The position numbers and the translations under genes were made by a program. Shown piece by piece: positions 1 through 5,974 of a stretch of 6,043 nt of DNA (the first letter of the stretch is position 1; each line of letters starts with the position of its first letter). The notes beneath the pieces are model-generated. The model did not search any database and had not been told where the DNA came from. It worked only from the letters and a program-made list of their open reading frames with translations. This stretch comes from Betaproteobacteria bacterium (lineage in GTDB: Bacteria > Pseudomonadota > Gammaproteobacteria > Burkholderiales > SG8-39), in the NCBI GenBank assembly GCA_011391185.1, contig JAABRB010000223.1:1-6043 (forward strand), written 5' to 3'.

Positions 1-966
1 GGTCTTGATGGTCTGCCCGTTCAGCCAGGCGAGCTTTTCGGGATTGAACTGCGCCGGAGAGCGGCTCACGTGCGCGAGGTCGAACCACTCGACGAACTGT
101 TCCCGGGAGAATATTTCCTCGTTGCCGTGCGACCAGCCCAGACGCGCAAGAAAATTCACGAGTGCATCGGAGAGGTAGCCATCCTCTCGATACTGCATCA
201 CGCTCACGGCGCCGTGCCGCTTGGAGAGCCGCTCGCCGTCCGCCCCCAGGATCATGGGCACGTGCGCGAATCTCGGTAGCGACGCGTCAAGCGCGTCGTA
301 AATGTTGATCTGCCTTGGCGTGTTGTTCACGTGATCGTCGCCACGGATCACATGCGTAATCTGCATGTCGAGATCGTCCACGACCACGCCGAAGTTGTAG
401 GTCGGGACCCCGTCTGCGCGCAGGATGACCAGATCGTCGAGTTCGGCGTTCGCGATTTCGATCGGACCCTTGACGAGGTCCGACCAGCCGACGACACCTT
501 CGTCCGGATTGCGAAACCGGATTACGGGTTGCACGCCCGCGGGCGGCGGCTTTCCGCGCGCGTTCTCCGGGCGCCAGCGACCGTCGTAGCGCGGCTTCTC
601 GCCGCGCGCACGTTGCGCTTCACGCATCAATTCGAGGTCTTCCCGCGAGGCGAAGCACGGGTACGCCTTCCCGGCGCGGAGGAGCTGATCGGCCACCTCG
701 CGGTAGCGCGCGATCCGCTGCATCTGGCGCATTGGCATGCCGTCCGCGGTATGGTAATCGCGGTCGCTGTCGAGCCCGAGCCAGTCCATGCTGTCCAGAA
801 TGGCCTGGACCGATTCCTCGGTCGAGCGCTCGATGTCGGTATCCTCGATGCGCAGGAAAAACTTTCCGCCCTGCCGGCGCGCAAATGCCCAGGCGAACAG
901 CGCAGTGCGTGCCCCGCCGATGTGAAGATATCCGGTCGGACTGGGTGCGAAGCGGGTGCGGATCAT
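1..966 (-). CDS. gltX: Glutamyl-tRNA synthetase, C-terminal part cut by window edge
   Basis: Class I aminoacyl-tRNA synthetase that charges tRNA with glutamate in the cytoplasm. I translated 322 codons from the complement with no stop; bacterial GluRS is about 465-490 residues, so roughly the last third, the anticodon-binding domain, lies outside. The start is the ATG at 964-966, giving [12 protein letters not shown], the classic N-terminus. Visible motifs are LHIGGART (residues 14-21, the HIGH box), RIEDTD (39-44), RYDGRW (126-131), [12 protein letters not shown] (208-219) and [10 protein letters not shown] (246-255, the KMSKS box). The zinc-type CxC seen in E. coli is not kept: around residue 104 there is one Cys (PCFAS). 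Residues 67-80 replace the usual short DEGPYY segment with a longer one. No clear Shine-Dalgarno precedes the ATG, and the dehydrogenase gene ends 66 bp upstream, so the two are probably cotranscribed. Confidence 0.96.
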   Translation of the reverse strand, partial: MIRTRFAPSPTGYLHIGGARTALFAWAFARRQGGKFFLRIEDTDIERSTEESVQAILDSMDWLGLDSDRDYHTADGMPMRQMQRIARYREVADQLLRAGKAYPCFASREDLELMREAQRARGEKPRYDGRWRPENARGKPPPAGVQPVIRFRNPDEGVVGWSDLVKGPIEIANAELDDLVILRADGVPTYNFGVVVDDLDMQITHVIRGDDHVNNTPRQINIYDALDASLPRFAHVPMILGADGERLSKRHGAVSVMQYREDGYLSDALVNFLARLGWSHGNEEIFSREQFVEWFDLAHVSRSPAQFNPEKLAWLNGQTIKT

Positions 967-1032
967 GCCGTGGCCAAGAGAATATTGCGCGAAACCGCGA
1001 ATTCTACGGGAAGCGCGCGCTGAGGGCCGGTC

Positions 1033-1908
1033 TCAGGCGCGGTCGACGACCCGGCACACGATCGGCCAATACGCCTTGCCGTGTCCCGAAGCGAGTGCTT
1101 CGGAAAGCAGCGCGTGCGCGTTCCTCGCGCCCGGCATCACCAATCCGGCGTCACCCGCGAGATCCAGCGCGTATCGCAAATCCTTGAGCATGTACTCGGT
1201 CGAGAAGGCACGCTCGGGAAAATCTCCGGGAAGCATCGCCTTCATGCCGTGATTGCGCAGCGCAAAGCTGTCCGCCGATCCTTTCGCGAGCGTCTCGAAC
1301 AGGATCTTTCCATCCACGCCGACCCGCCGTGCCGCAGCCAGCGCCTCGGCAAGCGCAATCACGGTCTGCGCGAGCACCATGTTGTTCATGATCTTTACCA
1401 GTTGACCGGCCCCCGCGCCGCCGCAGTGCGTCACTTCGGAGGCCATCGTCGCCAGCAGCGGCGAGATGTCCCGATACGTCGAGTCGTCCGCGCCGACCAT
1501 GATCGACAGCGTCCCCGCGATGGCGGCCTCGCGTGTCCGCGCGACCGGAGCGTCGGCGAACGCCGCCCCATGCTCGGCGAAGCGACCGGCCAGCGATCGA
1601 GCGAGGGAGACCGGAGACGTACCGAGATCGACAACGGTCTGGCCCCGGCGCGCACGTGCGAGCAATCCGTCCGCACCCTCGCACACGGCCTCGACCTCGA
1701 CGCCGCTCGGGAGCGATACGAATACAACCGATGCATGGTCGGCAACCTCCGCCGCAGATCGAGCCGGGCGCACTCCGTTGGCCACCAGGCGCCCGAGCGG
1801 TCCGGGGGAAACGTCGTAACCCACAATCGGCCGTCCGCTCTTTCGCGCGAGATTGCGGCACATCGGCTCACCCATCACGCCCAGTCCAATGAACCCAAGC
1901 GATTCCAT
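1033..1908 (-). CDS. NAD(P)-dependent beta-hydroxyacid dehydrogenase (3-hydroxyisobutyrate dehydrogenase family)
   Basis: A 291-residue cytoplasmic oxidoreductase, the usual length for the family, expected to oxidise a short beta-hydroxyacid or reduce the matching semialdehyde. The N-terminal Rossmann motif is GFIGLGVMGEPM (residues 5-16). The helical C-terminal domain holds GAGQLVKIMNN (167-176) with the presumed catalytic Lys172, and KDL at 242-244. The substrate loop is odd: residues 119-125 read DAPVART where the family normally has DAPVSGG, while the following AGTL is kept. The start is the ATG at 1906-1908, because it has a strong Shine-Dalgarno and sits right before the Rossmann strand; an in-frame ATG at 1974 would add 22 unmatched residues. 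Candidates include 3-hydroxyisobutyrate, tartronate-semialdehyde and glyoxylate/succinic-semialdehyde reductases; the sequence does not decide, so no symbol is given. Confidence 0.87.
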   Translation of the reverse strand: MESLGFIGLGVMGEPMCRNLARKSGRPIVGYDVSPGPLGRLVANGVRPARSAAEVADHASVVFVSLPSGVEVEAVCEGADGLLARARRGQTVVDLGTSPVSLARSLAGRFAEHGAAFADAPVARTREAAIAGTLSIMVGADDSTYRDISPLLATMASEVTHCGGAGAGQLVKIMNNMVLAQTVIALAEALAAARRVGVDGKILFETLAKGSADSFALRNHGMKAMLPGDFPERAFSTEYMLKDLRYALDLAGDAGLVMPGARNAHALLSEALASGHGKAYWPIVCRVVDRA

Positions 1909-1911
1909 AAC

Positions 1912-1918
1912 CCTCCTT
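1912..1918 (-). promoter_or_regulatory. Strong Shine-Dalgarno of the dehydrogenase gene
   Basis: On the minus strand this reads AAGGAGG, a full anti-16S match, ending 3 nt before the ATG at 1908. The spacing is short, but the purine run extends on both sides (GGAAGGAGGG). It decides the start in favour of 1908 over the ATG at 1974. Confidence 0.8.
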
Positions 1919-1922
1919 CCGC

Positions 1923-1934
1923 GCAGAATTCTGC
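1923..1934. repeat. 12-bp perfect palindrome upstream of the dehydrogenase
   Basis: GCAGAATTCTGC is a perfect palindrome beginning 15 bp upstream of the dehydrogenase ATG and just upstream of its Shine-Dalgarno. It could be an operator or a small mRNA hairpin. One or two 12-bp palindromes are expected by chance in 6 kb, so only its position is suggestive. Confidence 0.2.
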
Positions 1935-1982
1935 CGTTTGTGGCGAGGTGCACCGCGCATCTGCCGATCGACATGCGTTGCG

Positions 1983-2012
1983 TTGACCCATAGCGGCCGC
2001 CTATGGTTAAAT
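1983..2012 (+). promoter_or_regulatory. Sigma70-like promoter of tRNA-Val
   Basis: A -35 TTGACC at 1983-1988 (5 of 6 to consensus) is followed after 18 bp by a -10 TTAAAT at 2007-2012 (4 of 6). Transcription would start near 2019, about 9 nt before the mature tRNA. The stretch after the -10 is GC-rich (TTCCCGGCTCCC), as in stringently controlled stable-RNA promoters. Positions and spacing are seen directly; promoter activity is inferred. Confidence 0.6.
1988..2006. repeat. Inverted repeat inside the tRNA promoter spacer
   Basis: CCATAG (1988-1993) and CTATGG (2001-2006) are perfect inverted 6-bp arms around a 7-nt centre, CGGCCGC. They fill the interval between the -35 and -10 elements of the tRNA-Val promoter. 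The G at 1993 with the centre forms a NotI recognition sequence. It may be a regulator-binding site or coincidence. Confidence 0.4.
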
Positions 2013-2027
2013 TCCCGGCTCCCTACG

Positions 2028-2102
2028 GGGCGGTTAGCTCAGCGGTAGAGCACTGCCTTCACACGGCAGGGGTCGCAGGTTCGAACCCTGCACCGCCCAC
2101 CA
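2028..2102 (+). tRNA. tRNA-Val, anticodon CAC, with encoded CCA
   Basis: A complete cloverleaf can be folded by eye. The acceptor stem GGGCGGT (2028-2034) pairs with ACCGCCC (2092-2098). The D stem GCTC (2037-2040) pairs with GAGC (2048-2051) around AGCGGTA. The anticodon stem CTGCC/GGCAG (2053-2057/2065-2069) encloses loop TTCACAC, with anticodon CAC at 2060-2062, which reads the valine codon GUG. The variable loop is 5 nt. The T stem GCAGG/CCTGC encloses TTCGAAC. Discriminator A plus CCA (2099-2102) is encoded. All stems pair perfectly, so the gene looks intact. It has its own promoter upstream and converges on the membrane-protein gene. Confidence 0.97.
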
Positions 2103-2117
2103 CCCGGCGCTCCGGGT
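2102..2117. terminator. Possible hairpin between tRNA-Val and the converging operon
   Basis: ACCCGG (2102-2107) and CCGGGT (2112-2117) form a perfect 6-bp GC-rich stem with loop CGCT, directly after the tRNA CCA. It could serve either strand, but no T-run follows on either side, so it is not a canonical intrinsic terminator. It may instead help 3' end processing. Nothing else is evident in the 61 bp from here to the membrane-protein stop codon. Confidence 0.25.
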
Positions 2118-2178
2118 CGCCCATGCTCGATACGTTGCCCCGCGCGACTCGTCACAACACCTCAGGGACGGTCGCTCT

Positions 2179-2934
2179 TCATGTGAGGCAAAGGAAGCCT
2201 GCGCGGATTTGCGCGCCGAGCCCGGGCGTGCTGGCAAGCGCCACCACCCCTAGCGCCACCACGAGCATACCGGCAGCAAGCCGTACCGCCGGCCGCTGCA
2301 TGGCACGTCGGAGGCGATCGGCCAGCAGCCCGGTGGCGATGAGCGCGGGCAGCGTACCGAGTCCGAACGCCAGCATGATCGTGGCGCCGCGCACCGCGCT
2401 GCCGCTCACGAGCGTGGTCGCCAGCACGCTGTACACGAGCCCGCATGGCAGCCACCCCCATACGCTTCCCGCGACCAGTGCGCGCCCGGGCGTGTCCGGG
2501 GGAAAGCAGCCACCTCCGAGGCGCTGCGCCACGCGCCACACCCCGCCCCCGGCACGTTCCAGCCCTTTCACGACGCTACTTCCGTAACCGGCCACGTAGA
2601 GTCCGACGAGGATTATCAGGGCGCTTGCAATGACCCTTAGCGCCAGCTGCACCGGAAACACGGAGTCCAGCAGCAGCCCGAGCGATCCGACCGCGCCCAC
2701 GACGCCGCCGATCACACCATAAGTCGCGATGCGTCCAAAATTGAACGCGAGCTGGAACGATAGCAGGCCCGCGCCCTCGCGGCCGCCCGCAGCGAGCTCT
2801 CCCGCTCCAGGCGATACGTTGCGCACGGCTGCCGAGCGCAACGTCACAGCCATGACGATTCCACCGCACATGCCAACGCAATGCACCCCGCCGGCGACCC
2901 CGACCAGGAACGCCGCCAGGACAAGAGAATCCAT
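2179..2934 (-). CDS. TauE/SafE-like six-helix membrane protein (UreH_2 / COG2836 family)
   Basis: A 251-residue inner-membrane protein with about six hydrophobic helices (roughly residues 1-30, 60-88, 95-116, 150-175, 182-205 and 216-237). Two family motifs are plain: GVHCVGMCGG (16-25; His18, Cys19, Met22, Cys23) in helix 1, and GWLPCGLVYS (160-169; Cys164). They resemble the paired membrane cysteines of CcdA/DsbD and could bind copper or carry thiol redox. Databases usually label such proteins sulfite exporter TauE/SafE or cytochrome biogenesis transmembrane region, and they often lie near ccoGHIS, hemN and fnr; a role in cbb3 oxidase or copper handling is my inference. I chose the ATG at 2932-2934, which overlaps the hemN stop as TGATG and begins at the first helix. 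An upstream ATG at 3045 would add 37 non-hydrophobic residues inside hemN. No strong Shine-Dalgarno is present, which fits translational coupling. Confidence 0.88.
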   Translation of the reverse strand: MDSLVLAAFLVGVAGGVHCVGMCGGIVMAVTLRSAAVRNVSPGAGELAAGGREGAGLLSFQLAFNFGRIATYGVIGGVVGAVGSLGLLLDSVFPVQLALRVIASALIILVGLYVAGYGSSVVKGLERAGGGVWRVAQRLGGGCFPPDTPGRALVAGSVWGWLPCGLVYSVLATTLVSGSAVRGATIMLAFGLGTLPALIATGLLADRLRRAMQRPAVRLAAGMLVVALGVVALASTPGLGAQIRAGFLCLT

Positions 2935-4322
2935 CAAATGACTTTCGAGTAGCGCGCGCGCGCCTGCGCCGTGCGTAAATGATAGTCGAAGATCATGCAG
3001 ACTGCGCGCACCAGGAATCTTCCGCGCGGCGTGACGGTGATCCATTCGTCGTCGAGCTCGACGAGGCCGATCTGCGCGTATTCACGCAGCTCCTGCTGCT
3101 CGACCGCGAAATATCGCGTGAAATCGATCAGATGGGCAATCTCGATCGCCTCGATGGAGACTTCGAAGCTGCACATCAGCTGCTGGATAATCGCGCGCCG
3201 GACAAGGTCGTCCTTGGTGAGCTCGATCCCGCGCATGACCGGAAACTTCCGCTGGTCGAGCCGATCGTAGTACTCGTCGAGCGTTTTCACGTTCTGCACG
3301 TATGCCGGGCCGACCGCGCCGATCGCGGAGACACCGAGTCCGACAAGATCGCATTCCGGACGAGTCGTGTAGCCCTGGAAGTTCCGGTGCAGCGTACCAA
3401 GCCGTTGCGCAACCGCAAGATCGTCGTCGGGCTTTGCAAAGTGGTCCATGCCGATGTACCGGAAACCGCCGAGGGTCAGGCTGCGGATCGCGAGCAGCAT
3501 CAGCTCCAGCCGGGTCTCCGCGGAAGGCATCTCCGACTCGTTGATGCGGCGCTGGGGCTTGAAGACGGTGGGCAGGTGCGCGTAGTTATAGAGCGCGATG
3601 CGGTCCGGATTCAGGACCAGCACCTTGTTGATTGTTTCGTGAAAGCTCCGCGTGTCCTGCTTCGGCAGACCATAGATGAGATCGACGTTCACCGATCTGA
3701 ATCCCGCCGCCCGCGCGGCCTCGACAACTGCGGCGGTCTGCTCGTAGCTTTGAACCCGGTTGACCGCGCGCTGCACGTCCGGATCAAAGTCCTGCACGCC
3801 GACCGAGATGCGGTTGAATCCGATTTCGGCGAGAACCCGGACCGTCTTCGCATCTGCCGAGCGCGGATCGACCTCGATCGAACACTCGGCCTGCGGGTCC
3901 AGCACGAAATGCGAGCGGATGCCCTGCATCAGCTCGTGCAATTCCTCCTGGTTGAGAAATGTCGGCGTGCCACCGCCCCAGTGCAGCTGCTCGATTCGCT
4001 GCCGCGCGCCGAGGGCTTCCTCGACCAGCGCCATTTCCCGGACCAGATACCTCAGATACTTCGAGGAGCGTCCGTGATCCTTGGTGATGATCTTGTTGCA
4101 GGCGCAGTAGTAGCAGATCGTGTTGCAGAACGGCAGGTGGACGTATAATGACAGAGGGCGCGCGAGGCTTCCGATATCTCGCTCTTCGAGCGCCCTTCTG
4201 TACGCGTCGCCGTCGAACGCCTCCACGAATCGATCGGCGGTCGGGTACGACGTGTAGCGAGGCCCTGCCCGGTCGAACTGCCGGATCAGGTTCGCGTCAA
4301 TGATCAGGTCGTCAGGGCGCAT
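2934..4322 (-). CDS. hemN: Oxygen-independent coproporphyrinogen III dehydrogenase
   Basis: A 462-residue cytoplasmic radical-SAM enzyme that oxidatively decarboxylates coproporphyrinogen III to protoporphyrinogen IX when oxygen is low. The length matches E. coli HemN (457). The [4Fe-4S]/SAM motif is C66-x3-C70-x2-C73-x-C75, preceded by YVHLPF (60-65), whose Tyr corresponds to the SAM-stacking Tyr. GGGTPT (116-121) and IEVDPR follow, then GVQDFDPDVQ and VDLIYGLPKQ. The C-terminal HemN domain ends with VTPRGRFLVR and CMIFDYHLR. The extra fourth cysteine and this domain separate it from HemW, which lacks both. The start is fixed: the ATG at 4320-4322 is preceded by an in-frame TGA five codons upstream; the Shine-Dalgarno is weak. 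It is first of a two-gene operon and diverges from fnr, with an FNR box between, so anaerobic activation is likely. Confidence 0.97.
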   Translation of the reverse strand: MRPDDLIIDANLIRQFDRAGPRYTSYPTADRFVEAFDGDAYRRALEERDIGSLARPLSLYVHLPFCNTICYYCACNKIITKDHGRSSKYLRYLVREMALVEEALGARQRIEQLHWGGGTPTFLNQEELHELMQGIRSHFVLDPQAECSIEVDPRSADAKTVRVLAEIGFNRISVGVQDFDPDVQRAVNRVQSYEQTAAVVEAARAAGFRSVNVDLIYGLPKQDTRSFHETINKVLVLNPDRIALYNYAHLPTVFKPQRRINESEMPSAETRLELMLLAIRSLTLGGFRYIGMDHFAKPDDDLAVAQRLGTLHRNFQGYTTRPECDLVGLGVSAIGAVGPAYVQNVKTLDEYYDRLDQRKFPVMRGIELTKDDLVRRAIIQQLMCSFEVSIEAIEIAHLIDFTRYFAVEQQELREYAQIGLVELDDEWITVTPRGRFLVRAVCMIFDYHLRTAQARARYSKVI

Positions 4323-4391
4323 GCACGGCGGGGTTCAGTGACCGAAACAATGTCAATTGGTCGAAGTCTGATTTTCTGTCCATTTTACGCA

Positions 4392-4405
4392 TTGACGTAG
4401 ATCAA
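4392..4405. promoter_or_regulatory. FNR/ANR box in the hemN-fnr divergent region
   Basis: TTGACGTAGATCAA differs from the consensus TTGAT-N4-ATCAA at one base. Its centre, 4398.5, is 76 bp from the hemN ATG. A class II position (-41.5) would put the hemN transcription start near 4357, giving a leader of about 34 nt; the matching -10 (CAGACT on the minus strand) is poor. Towards fnr, a weak -35 TTGGTC (4357-4362) and -10 CATTTT (4381-4386) would start transcription at about 4393, inside the box, which would suit autorepression. The box is seen; both promoter placements are inference. The rest of the 4323-4449 gap shows no second good box. Confidence 0.82.
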
Positions 4406-4434
4406 TCCTCCTCAAGCCTCCCGATTTTCCGCAC

Positions 4435-4440
4435 GAGGGA
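4435..4440 (+). promoter_or_regulatory. Shine-Dalgarno of fnr
   Basis: GAGGGA lies 9 nt before the ATG at 4450. An out-of-frame ATG at 4442 is too close to this site to use it and is followed after two codons by TGA, so 4450 is preferred. Confidence 0.6.
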
Positions 4441-4449
4441 AATGGCCGC

Positions 4450-5196
4450 ATGAGCTTCAACCCGAATCTGCAGTCCATCAACGTCCAGCAACTCAAGACC
4501 GTCTGCTCGAGTTGCAGCTTGCGCGAGCTCTGTTTGCCCATGGGGCTCTCGGAAGACGAGATCGAGCAGCTGGATACCCTGGTGTACACGCGCAAGCGGG
4601 TCAGGCGAGGCGAGAATATTTATCGCGCGGGAGACGATTTTGGCTCGCTGTACGCGATACGCAGCGGGTTCTTCAAGAGCAACGTGATCCTCGAGGACGG
4701 ACGCGACCAGGTCACAGGCTTTCACATGCCGGGTGAAATCATGGGCATGGACGGCATCAGCACCGATCGGCACGCCTGCAACGGGACCGCGCTCGAGGAC
4801 GGCGAAGTCTGCGTCATCCCGTTCGCGCGACTCGAGGATGTCGCCCATCAGGTGCGCAGCCTGCAACACCAGTTCCACAAGGTCATGAGCCGCGAGATCG
4901 TTCGCGACCAGGGCGTGATGATGCTGCTCGGCTCGATGCGCGCAGAGGAGCGTCTCGCGGCGTTTCTGCTCAATCTGTCACAACGCTTCGTGGCGCGCGG
5001 ATATTCGCCGTCGGAATTCCATCTGCGAATGACCCGCGAGGAGATCGGCAGCTACCTGGGGCTCAAGCTCGAGACGGTCAGCAGGATTTTCTCGAAATTC
5101 CAGGAGGAAGGCCTGATCAGCGTGCAGCAGAAGCACATCAGGATCCTCCTCGTAGAAGGCCTCGAGGCGGTGCTCGGTCAGCAGGGCCGCCGTTAG
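4450..5196 (+). CDS. fnr: Fnr/Anr-type oxygen-sensing transcriptional regulator
   Basis: A 248-residue CRP/FNR-family DNA-binding protein. With a [4Fe-4S] cluster bound it dimerises and controls genes for low-oxygen life; oxygen destroys the cluster. The four cluster ligands are visible: Cys19, Cys22 and Cys28 (CSSCSLRELC) and Cys110 (RHACNGT). This spacing is like Pseudomonas Anr and shorter than E. coli Fnr (Cys122). Leu27 beside Cys28 matches the E. coli Leu28 known to affect oxygen sensitivity. The cyclic-nucleotide-like beta barrel spans about residues 35-130, followed by the long dimer helix (about 132-160). The helix-turn-helix lies at about 194-222 (MTREEIGSYLGL, then ETVSRIFSKF). Glu208, Ser211 and Arg212 form the E-xx-SR signature that reads TTGAT half-sites, matching the box upstream. 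It diverges from hemN and its stop lies 3 bp from that of the converging usp gene. The name anr would be equally valid. Confidence 0.96.
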   Translation: MSFNPNLQSINVQQLKTVCSSCSLRELCLPMGLSEDEIEQLDTLVYTRKRVRRGENIYRAGDDFGSLYAIRSGFFKSNVILEDGRDQVTGFHMPGEIMGMDGISTDRHACNGTALEDGEVCVIPFARLEDVAHQVRSLQHQFHKVMSREIVRDQGVMMLLGSMRAEERLAAFLLNLSQRFVARGYSPSEFHLRMTREEIGSYLGLKLETVSRIFSKFQEEGLISVQQKHIRILLVEGLEAVLGQQGRR

Positions 5197-5199
5197 CGC

Positions 5200-5643
5200 T
5201 TACCGATAGACGAGCACCGGGACCTTCGATTTCGCAAGGACTTTCTGGGTGACACTGCCCAGGATGAGGGACGCAAACTCGCCCCGGCCGTGCGATGCCA
5301 TGAAGATCACGTCGCACTTCCTCTTTCGGGCGGCGTCGATGATGCCCTGGTAGGGCGTAACCGGCTTGGTCATCAGCTTCTCGCAGCCGATACCTGCAGC
5401 CTTCGCCGCCTTCTCCACGTCCGCGAGGTACTTCTGGCCCTGCTGCCGGGCACGCTGCTCGAAGGCGTTCAGCGTGGCCGCATCGATGACCGTCCCGTCG
5501 CCGTAGACGTAGGGCTGGAACATCTCCAGGGCGTAGTAGGCCGTGACCTTCGCACGAAGATCCTTGGCGAGCCGGACCCCGGCCTTGATCGCCTTGCGCG
5601 AGAGTGCCGAGCCGTCGGTGGGAATCAGGATTCTCTTGAACAT
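5200..5643 (-). CDS. Universal stress protein, UspA family
   Basis: A single-domain Usp of 147 residues, the usual family size, cytoplasmic and probably a dimer. The first strand reads FKRILIPTDGS (2-12), with Asp10 at the nucleotide site. The C-terminal phosphate loop is ASHG (116-119), nine residues, then GS (129-130). That matches the ATP-binding G-2x-G-9x-G(S/T) pattern with Ala for the first Gly, so nucleotide binding is plausible. It ends in VPVLVYR, the typical last strand. The start at 5641-5643 has a good Shine-Dalgarno and begins at the fold; an in-frame ATG at 5688 would add 15 residues and overlap the preceding gene. It is third in a minus-strand run, 28 bp after the small membrane protein gene. 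In pseudomonads some Usps are Anr-dependent and aid anaerobic survival; whether this one is cannot be seen here, as the operon promoter lies outside. Confidence 0.93.
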   Translation of the reverse strand: MFKRILIPTDGSALSRKAIKAGVRLAKDLRAKVTAYYALEMFQPYVYGDGTVIDAATLNAFEQRARQQGQKYLADVEKAAKAAGIGCEKLMTKPVTPYQGIIDAARKRKCDVIFMASHGRGEFASLILGSVTQKVLAKSKVPVLVYR

Positions 5644-5652
5644 TGCGCTTTT

Positions 5653-5658
5653 CTCCTC
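5653..5658 (-). promoter_or_regulatory. Shine-Dalgarno of usp
   Basis: GAGGAG on the minus strand, 9 nt before the ATG at 5643. It favours this start over the in-frame ATG at 5688. Confidence 0.7.
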
Positions 5659-5671
5659 GTTGAAAACTTCA

Positions 5672-5974
5672 CTACCGGTGCGTCGCATCCGGCCCGTCGT
5701 GCTTTTTGCTGCCGGATTGCGTTGAGAGATCTGTCCCGCCGCGATTGATCTCGGCGGATGTCCGCTGAAAGAAGCACGTCAACGCGCTGGATGCCGCGGC
5801 GAAGAACCAGAACGCGAAGAAACCGATTGAATACACGGCAACCCGGCTGACCCCCAGCCCTTCTCCGAACAACTCGAGCTCGCGCGGATCGAACAGGGTG
5901 AAGAAAATTCCGGTGGCTATGCCGCCGACGATGAACGACGGCCATAGCACCCAGATCGCTCTCTGCACGTTCAT
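5672..5974 (-). CDS. Small two-helix membrane protein of unknown function
   Basis: A 100-residue protein with two clear hydrophobic helices, about residues 7-27 (WVLWPSFIVGGIATGIFF) and 45-69 (VAVYSIGFFAFWFFAAASSA, then LTCFF). A short linker rich in acidic residues (DPRELELFGEGLG) joins them. The tail from about 71 is polar, with basic and acidic residues and no recognisable domain. Both ends probably face the same side of the inner membrane. From memory, similar proteins occur in betaproteobacteria as hypothetical proteins; I know of no assigned function. The start is the ATG at 5972-5974, which overlaps the stop of the preceding gene as ATGA and has a good Shine-Dalgarno. The gene is followed after 28 bp by usp, so it probably belongs to one transcript and may act with the stress protein or with the unseen upstream gene. 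Confidence 0.82.
   Translation of the reverse strand: MNVQRAIWVLWPSFIVGGIATGIFFTLFDPRELELFGEGLGVSRVAVYSIGFFAFWFFAAASSALTCFFQRTSAEINRGGTDLSTQSGSKKHDGPDATHR

Noticed and set aside
331..1023. 230-codon plus-strand open frame opposite gltX
   Set aside because: It is antisense to gltX, whose complement translates without interruption into conserved GluRS motifs.
1081..1986. 301-codon plus-strand open frame opposite the dehydrogenase
   Set aside because: It is antisense to a gene with clear Rossmann and catalytic motifs. The product is Arg-rich and low in structure, typical of a shadow frame.
2028..2102. tRNA-Val as an integration site for a genomic island
   Set aside because: No integrase gene and no repeated copy of the tRNA 3' end appear in the window, and the flanking genes look like core genome.
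2979..4148. 389-codon plus-strand open frame opposite hemN
   Set aside because: It is fully antisense to a hemN with all catalytic motifs intact. Its product shows no fold or motif, and long antisense frames are common in GC-rich genes.
4351..4356. Perfect TTGACA on the minus strand before hemN, as a -35
   Set aside because: The place for a -10 about 17 bp on is CCCC-rich sequence next to the hemN start, with no match.
4442..4453. Three-codon upstream frame ATG GCC GCA TGA overlapping the fnr start
   Set aside because: Its ATG is only 1 nt after the Shine-Dalgarno, too close for initiation, so a regulatory leader peptide is unlikely.
4402..4878. 158-codon minus-strand open frame over the start of fnr
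   Set aside because: It is antisense to fnr, whose cysteine ligands and frame are intact; no supporting motif.
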